DNA of 64,000 bases from Rallus limicola (taxonomy: Eukaryota; Chordata; Aves; Gruiformes; Rallidae): the NCBI GenBank assembly GCA_022605955.1, contig JAKCOZ010000008.1, positions 18,905,583-18,969,582 of the forward strand, given 5' to 3'. A model generated the notes under the pieces. The model saw only the letters and a list, made by a program, of their open reading frames with translations. It was not told the origin of the DNA and ran no database searches. Positions 58,701-64,000 of the stretch are shown here, one piece after another; position 1 is the first letter of the stretch, and the number at the start of each line of letters is the position of its first letter. Made by a program: the position numbers and the translations under genes.

Positions 58701-60669
58701 CAAACTTGTAAGTAGCCCTGGATGCACCTTCTTTTTATAAATAAGCAACTTCTCATGTATATAAACACATTTGGCTGTGCTGCCTTCACTGACGGGGGGC
58801 ACTGCAGCCATCAGCCTTACAACAAAAGCTTTGAAAACTTAAATGCATGCTGTCCCAGAGAGACTTGCTTACAGAATTTAACAATACAAAACATAAATTA
58901 TGCAAGTAGTCATTCAATGGGGGAACTTTGGACTTTACACCTTCTATAGAAAGCAAAGTAAAGGTTATTTTGTTACCATGAAGTTTGGCACATTCTTCTC
59001 TTTGTTGTCCAGAAAGATGTGCAACTTGGGGTCTGAAAAATCCACAGGTTCTTCTTTGGTGTACTGTTTTGCTACTGTCAAGTCAGACAAGTGACAAGGG
59101 ACAAACTAGCCTATGAGTTTTGATGTTACCCAGAAGTGGGATTTCTGTACATTCTACATGTTCAGGGGTGTCAATTGGCAGAAAATTTGAAATTATTGAA
59201 AAAAGCAACTTTTTAAAAAACTCAAATTGTTATGTGAATGCCACTTAAAATGAACATGAATTTTGGAAACAATGAGGAAAGAATGAGAACAGCTGGGGAG
59301 CAAGGTATCTGTGTAAAGGATATTGCTGATGATGGGACCAGGCAACCTCTAAGAAGTGGTGGCTGGGAAGAGATGTCACCACAGTGTAACGCTGTCAACT
59401 TCAGATTTGCAGGTAGCCTCTGCAGGGTGAAGACGCTGCAGATCACTGCTGATAAATCTCAGAATGTTTTCCTTTTGCTAAACCCTTCACTTGAGTGGTC
59501 CTTGACACTGGAAGTTAGGTCACCCAGAGGTGTATGCTAGCTTATGCTCACAGTTTGTTTAATGCAGGTTTTTCTTTTTGGCTTTAGGTGGGAGATTATG
59601 CCTGAATTTCCTCAAGAAAGAAGTTCCATCAGTTTAGTCACCTTGAGCGGAGCTTTGTACGCTATTGGAGGCTTTGCAATGATTCAGCTAGAATCTAAAG
59701 AATTTGCACCCAGTGAAGTCACTGACATATGGAAGTAAGCTTAATTTTAATCATACTTTTCTGGTGGAAAGCCACATCTAAAATTGAGTTTTATAGATGA
59801 TGGGGGTAAAAACAGCTTACCGTTTATTTCTGGCAATGAACCCTAGCACAAGTTGTAAGCACTTGTTGATAGACAGAATTGTTTGTCAAAAAGTAAGAAA
59901 TAAACATAAGGCTTGGATCCAGTGTCTATTTTCACCTGCTAGTAATCTGGACAGGCTTGAGTTCATGATCTCCAGCTACTCTTTAAAAGAGTAAGTTGCC
60001 TTCTAAGTGTACCATAAAGACATTCTCTGTTTCACGACATTCTTACACAGAAAAGCGTGTATACACAGAGCTTTGTACGTATTCACTCAAATGAGTAATT
60101 GCTCCAAGAGAATCAGAAATCCCTATCTCCTAGATTTTTTTAAAACCTCAATCACAGTAGCAGTGATGAAACACCACATCTCTGGTGTGACCTTTTAGTT
60201 GCCAAGGTAAATTCAGGAGTTTTAACTGGCAGGAGGAGTGCAAGGGTTCCCAGAAAAAACACCTTTATATGGAAGAATCTGAAGGAATTCAAAAGAGATA
60301 CTTAAGGAGTAAGTTTTTATAGGAGTAATTAAAGTATGACACAGGCCAGCAACAAGCTTTAGAGACCAGGAAAACTCACATGTACAAGAATACCCTTCTG
60401 TTCTGGGGCACAAAACCAGCCTTTTGTGGCATGCTTCAGCACATGGTTGCCACACACCTTTGCAACACATGGACTATCCTCCTTTTATGTACATGTGATG
60501 AAGCATCAGGTTCAAATTGTAAGAAGCTGTGTTCTGACCTTGTTTTGTTAAATGCAGGTATGATGATGAAAAGAAGGAATGGATTGGCATACTGAAAGAG
60601 ATCCGATACGCTACTGGAGCCTCCTGCCTGGCAACACGCTTAAACCTCTTCAAGTTATCAAAACTGTAA
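52793..60669 (+). CDS. KLHL41: KLHL41 (KBTBD10), BTB-BACK-Kelch muscle protein, 6 exons, 605 residues
   Basis: KLHL41 is a skeletal-muscle adaptor for CUL3 ubiquitin ligase. It works at the sarcomere in thin-filament assembly and nebulin stability; human defects cause nemaline myopathy. Exons are 52793-53902, 56492-56646, 56739-56846, 57641-57826, 59588-59734 and 60558-60669, all in phase. Exon 1 (370 codons) carries the BTB (about 33-100, [20 protein letters not shown]), BACK (about 135-237) and the first Kelch blade. Exons 2-6 finish the propeller; blade motifs are [28 protein letters not shown] and LYAIGGF. One blade has Ala-Gly in place of Gly-Gly. The C-terminus LNLFKLSKL is as in human. 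The start is at MDSQREL (AAAATGG, strong context). The open frame extends 19 codons upstream without an ATG. Length is one residue less than human, from a small gap in GLGESDKIY. No damage. Confidence 0.98.
54310..54352 (-). mobile_element. CR1 LINE 3' terminus, short
   Basis: AATCACAGAATGCTTTGGGT and TGGAATGGACCTCAAAGATT are the reverse complement of the CR1 end. Only about 43 bp is recognisable. It lies in KLHL41 intron 1. Confidence 0.75.
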
Positions 60670-60840
60670 ACAAAACTCTGGGAAGTGTGATATGGTGAGG
60701 GGAGTTTTGATAGGCTCTTCTTTCTGGTTTTGTTGCATGAAAGTGTCCCCCTGTGTACAGAGTTTTGTAGCAGCATACTAGTTCTACTGATAACTGTTAC
60801 AGTTCATCTGCCTGGCCAAGTCTCAAGCTATTTACTAACC

Positions 60841-60846
60841 AATAAA
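60841..60846 (+). terminator. KLHL41: Poly(A) signal of KLHL41
   Basis: AATAAA in CCAATAAATAACT lies about 170 bp after the stop. Another AATAAA at 60959-60964 is a second candidate. Both are close to the stop, so the 3' untranslated region is probably short. Confidence 0.45.
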
Positions 60847-60964
60847 TAACTACTGAATTTTCACCAGCATTTAAAATCCTGAAGAATTCTGATTAACTAA
60901 TTGATTAGAATGAATGAAGATTTCAGAGAACTCCCATTTTTCACTCCATGAAATTGACAATAAA

Positions 60965-63900
60965 ACTAGTTAGACTTCGCTACATTCAGACAAGCCAGGA
61001 TATTGAGGGCTTATCTTCCACACAGTGCCCATGAATTGATTGTTAAGTACAACTAGTAGGTAGCTATTCTCACTGGCTGTTTGTACAGCCTGATTCCCCC
61101 TTCAGCAACATATGTAAATCCTGCATTCTTCAGCTGTATTTTGAAAATATTTTCATTACAGCCTGTCAAAAAAATTTAGCCTGGAATTGAAGAGCATATT
61201 GAAAACAAAAGTGGCCTAATACTATGTGGCCTAAGAAATGCCAACCTCAGCCAAAGCTATACTGGTAGCCAGAAGTGAGGAAAGAGAGAACTCCAGAAGG
61301 TTAAGAGTGCTGCTGTCTCACCTGCTACATTTAGGCTTCTGGTTACAAAGATTTTCCACTTTTTTATGCTTTTATATTTATTTCCAAAGCAAATATTTAA
61401 TGGAAGTTTTTTCTCAGAGATCTGAAGCCATTAACAAGCATTCATGGAAAAGTCCTAGAACTGATCAACAGCAATACTATGGCCAAGGACTTTTCCATGT
61501 AATACAGAATTGATGCATTTTGATGTTGAAACATTTAACAATTAAACGTTGTTTTTAAAACTATAAAAGTATCATTTAATGGTGTCTCTCTTTGTGATTA
61601 GCTCATCCTTACCATTATATTGGCAGGACACAGATTTCTTAGCTTTGAACCTTTGCTCAAAACAGAGCACTCAGTCTTCTGGGAGGAGAGTATGCCGACC
61701 AGTTTTAGAGAGTATCTCTTCAAAGGATTTTTCCACTGAATAAAGAAGGTGTCATACATCTACAGGATATCATAAATCTAATTACAACTGATGTAGCAGG
61801 GAAACTGGAAAAGCTGCCTACCACAGCAAAGTGAACAGCAATTCCATCTACCCAGACCCCTTGCATCACCTTCCTAGGAGACAGAAGTAAACACATAGCC
61901 AAGGCAGAGCCATTGCAGCTTGTGTTGCTGTACACTGGTAGTTCCTCTATGGGACATCTTTTCTGTTTACCCGTAGTACCAAAATCTTCAGCTGTTCTTA
62001 CCATCTTTTCATTGGCTCCACTTAGATCACTGGTTTACACTAGCCCATCTGCTCTAACACTTGCTGGTTTAATTTAGAAAGAACGACTGCAAAGGATCAA
62101 AAGCAACACACTTTACTGAAATACTCTTATACTTTGCTTTTCTTAGATGCCCTTTCTGAATCCACTCATAGCAAGTTTTAATCTTCTTGCTCTTGTGAAT
62201 ACTCATCAGATCATCCATACAGAACTTGAAGATGCCTGGCTTGGCACAAAGTGATTGCTGGATACCCGTATAGCAGGGTTCCACTCAAAGCCATGACTAT
62301 CCGTGACTGACCACATCAGCCATGGCCACTGACACCTTTCTTACACTCCAGAGTGTAAAAGAAGCAGCATCATGCAGAAGCCCTCTGACTTGTAGCTCTG
62401 CTTCTGAGCTCCTAACCTATATGTACGATTGTCTACATTGTATACAAAATACAATGCAGATATATAGTCTTTCTGTGCACTATGCCTCCAATGACATTGC
62501 CTCAAAGCACTTGTCTTGTACATCTTGGAGCCCTTGTCCATTTGATAACATAAGTAGACAACCATCTTTCTTCAGTCATCCCCCAAACACGAGGCTTGGC
62601 TCTGGAAAAGAGCACCTTGCAGCTTAGAGAGTTGTCACTTTTTCCTGGCTTCTGGTTACTGTTCTGATTTGTATTCAGTCAATACCAGTACTTTCTTCTA
62701 CTACTGAGTAGAAAGTGACAGCCAGGTATGTAATGGTCAATTCAGGAATGCAGTTGCTTACCTCTAGACAGAATGTCTATTGCTTCTACTACAAAGGCAA
62801 GAAAACTTTCACACACTGTGTGTAGGGAAGAGATGGGCACGGTTAACAGTCATTGGGAGGTAACGGCCGCTGTAGCCACGACATGGCTGCCTCTGAAAAT
62901 GGGCCGATTTGCAGCAGTATGATGGCTTAACACTTACTGTTCTACAGTGAATAGCCTCCTGGCTAATCCACTTTCTCCTACATCCCAGTATCCTGTGCCT
63001 CCTGGCACAAACTCTGGCTGATCATGATCACAGGAAGCCTGGTGAACTGGCAGATGGTTTTGAAACATGATAAATGATCCAGCAATGTTTTTCACCACCA
63101 GTAACCAAGGTAGCTGTAAACTTGGAAGACTTTTCTTTGTCTTGGTTCTTGGTTTCCATTTTCAGTCTAATTTTGCTCTTTTGTAAACAGGCAGGTTAGA
63201 ATAAAATTCTGTTCTATTTCTACTAGCAAGGGCTAATCCAATGCATAATGCCATCATAACAAATGTCATTAATTATCCAGTTGCTAGTATAAGCGCCTAC
63301 ATCTGACACCTCACAGACATTATTTTCTCCTTTTCCTGTATAAATCTTTCAGGTATCCCTTCCAAGTTGCATTTAACTGGAGCACAGGTGTTTCAAGGGT
63401 CTGAGGGCTGCCAGACCCCTAGAACTTATCTATCTTTTAGGTATGCAAAGGTGCTCCAGAAGGCTCAAGCCATATTTCTCCACAGGTCACATCACAGGGG
63501 GAGGATAAGCAGCTGGAGGCTCCTCAGTGCACAACACCCTCCCCTGACAGAGTCACCCACAGTTCCTCTGTTTGGGAAGATGGAAACAGAACGGCTGCAA
63601 TAGCAGTCCTATTCTTAGTAAATCTGCATTTCAGTTTCTTGATTTCACAGCACAGATACTGTGATCCCTATTGCTCATTCTGTCACATGCTGGAGGACAG
63701 ACATAGTTTCCAGTAGATCTGCTGCCTCCTCTCTCACAGGCAAGAGTATTTCCAAGTTTTTCTTTAGACACTTTTGTATTTGGCTACGCCTCTGCTTTAT
63801 TTAGATGATAATGCAATTTTACAGCAAAACTGTCACTGACCAAGAATAGGTCCCATATAATGGGAGATTTCAAGCATCCTTATTACCTCTTCATTACCTG

Positions 63901-64000
63901 CCCTTTGCAATCCCTGTGTCCTGCCTTTTGCAATCCCTAACAATGGAGGATTGTATCTCTTGACACCTGATGCCCCATGCCAAACCTTGGCCCCACTGAC
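60965..64000. other. Downstream intergenic DNA, no gene supported
   Basis: No open frame here resembles a known protein. By human gene order FASTKD1 should follow KLHL41 on the - strand, but none of its conserved C-terminal RAP domain was recognised, so it probably lies beyond 64000. Between 61700 and 63100 the - strand has short open stretches with splice-like borders (for example 62762-62815) whose frames do not join. An old mobile element or non-coding transcript is possible. Confidence 0.4.
61443..61499. repeat. Perfect 14-bp inverted repeat (hairpin) downstream of KLHL41
   Basis: CATGGAAAAGTCCT (61443-61456) and its exact reverse complement AGGACTTTTCCATG (61486-61499) are separated by 29 bp. 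RNA from either strand would form a 14-bp stem. A perfect match this long at this distance is unlikely by chance (about one in a hundred for a window this size by rough estimate). It could be a short hairpin element or part of a KLHL41 long 3' end. Confidence 0.6.

Noticed and set aside
61238..61513. 91-codon + strand open frame after KLHL41
   Set aside because: It has no known similarity and includes the inverted repeat at 61443-61499; the sequence content looks non-coding.
62069..62284. - strand stretch with weak resemblance to a retroelement (an MDD-type and a zinc-knuckle-like pattern)
   Set aside because: The two patterns are in the wrong order for gag and pol, key cysteines are missing, and no further retroviral features or LTR pair were found. 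I treat it as chance or a remnant too old to name.
62762..63130. Possible - strand exons (62762-62815 and about 62938-63120) that might belong to FASTKD1
   Set aside because: The splice borders look plausible but the reading frames do not join, and no FASTKD1 sequence was recognised.

Overview
The window is animal nuclear DNA, most probably from a bird. It holds three spliced protein genes, all on the + strand. The evidence for a vertebrate is GT-AG introns with phase-consistent exons and three vertebrate proteins. The evidence for a sauropsid, best fitting a bird, is four fragments of the CR1 retrotransposon 3' end and fairly short introns. All exon coordinates were read by eye from splice signals, reading frame and protein resemblance; no alignment was run.

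Layout. Positions 1-5740 are AT-rich upstream DNA with no recognised gene. Positions 5760-38243 hold a 35-coding-exon type XXVIII collagen gene. It encodes a signal peptide, VWA domain 1, a collagen helix of about 531 residues, VWA domain 2, an acidic Ser/Pro-rich linker and a Kunitz domain, 1201 residues in total. Its poly(A) signal lies near 39240. A CpG-rich promoter at about 39.9-40.9 kb starts BBS5 (12 exons, 40333-50217, 342 residues), a core subunit of the BBSome of cilia. BBS5 has a long 3' region containing a diverged repeat block. KLHL41 follows (6 coding exons, 52793-60669, 605 residues), a muscle BTB-BACK-Kelch protein, behind a promoter with a MEF2 site and E-boxes. Positions 60.7-64 kb have no gene I can support.

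The most interesting item is the collagen gene. From memory, human COL28A1 lies on 7p21, whereas BBS5 and KLHL41 are neighbours on human 2q31 next to LRP2, with no collagen gene between LRP2 and BBS5. This copy is therefore probably the second type XXVIII gene (a COL28A2-type paralogue known from fish) that mammals lack, not the COL28A1 orthologue. Its collagen region is built from 17 consecutive exons of 69 or 72 bp. Each 69-bp exon carries a single one-residue break in the Gly-X-Y pattern at nearly the same place, giving a break about every 23 residues. VWA1 has an altered metal-binding motif, and the Kunitz domain has arginine at the expected inhibitory position.

The three genes do not obviously form a pathway: one is an extracellular matrix protein, one a cilium trafficking subunit and one a sarcomere-associated ubiquitin-ligase adaptor. 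They are head-to-tail neighbours, and the collagen poly(A) site is only about 1.1 kb from the BBS5 start codon.
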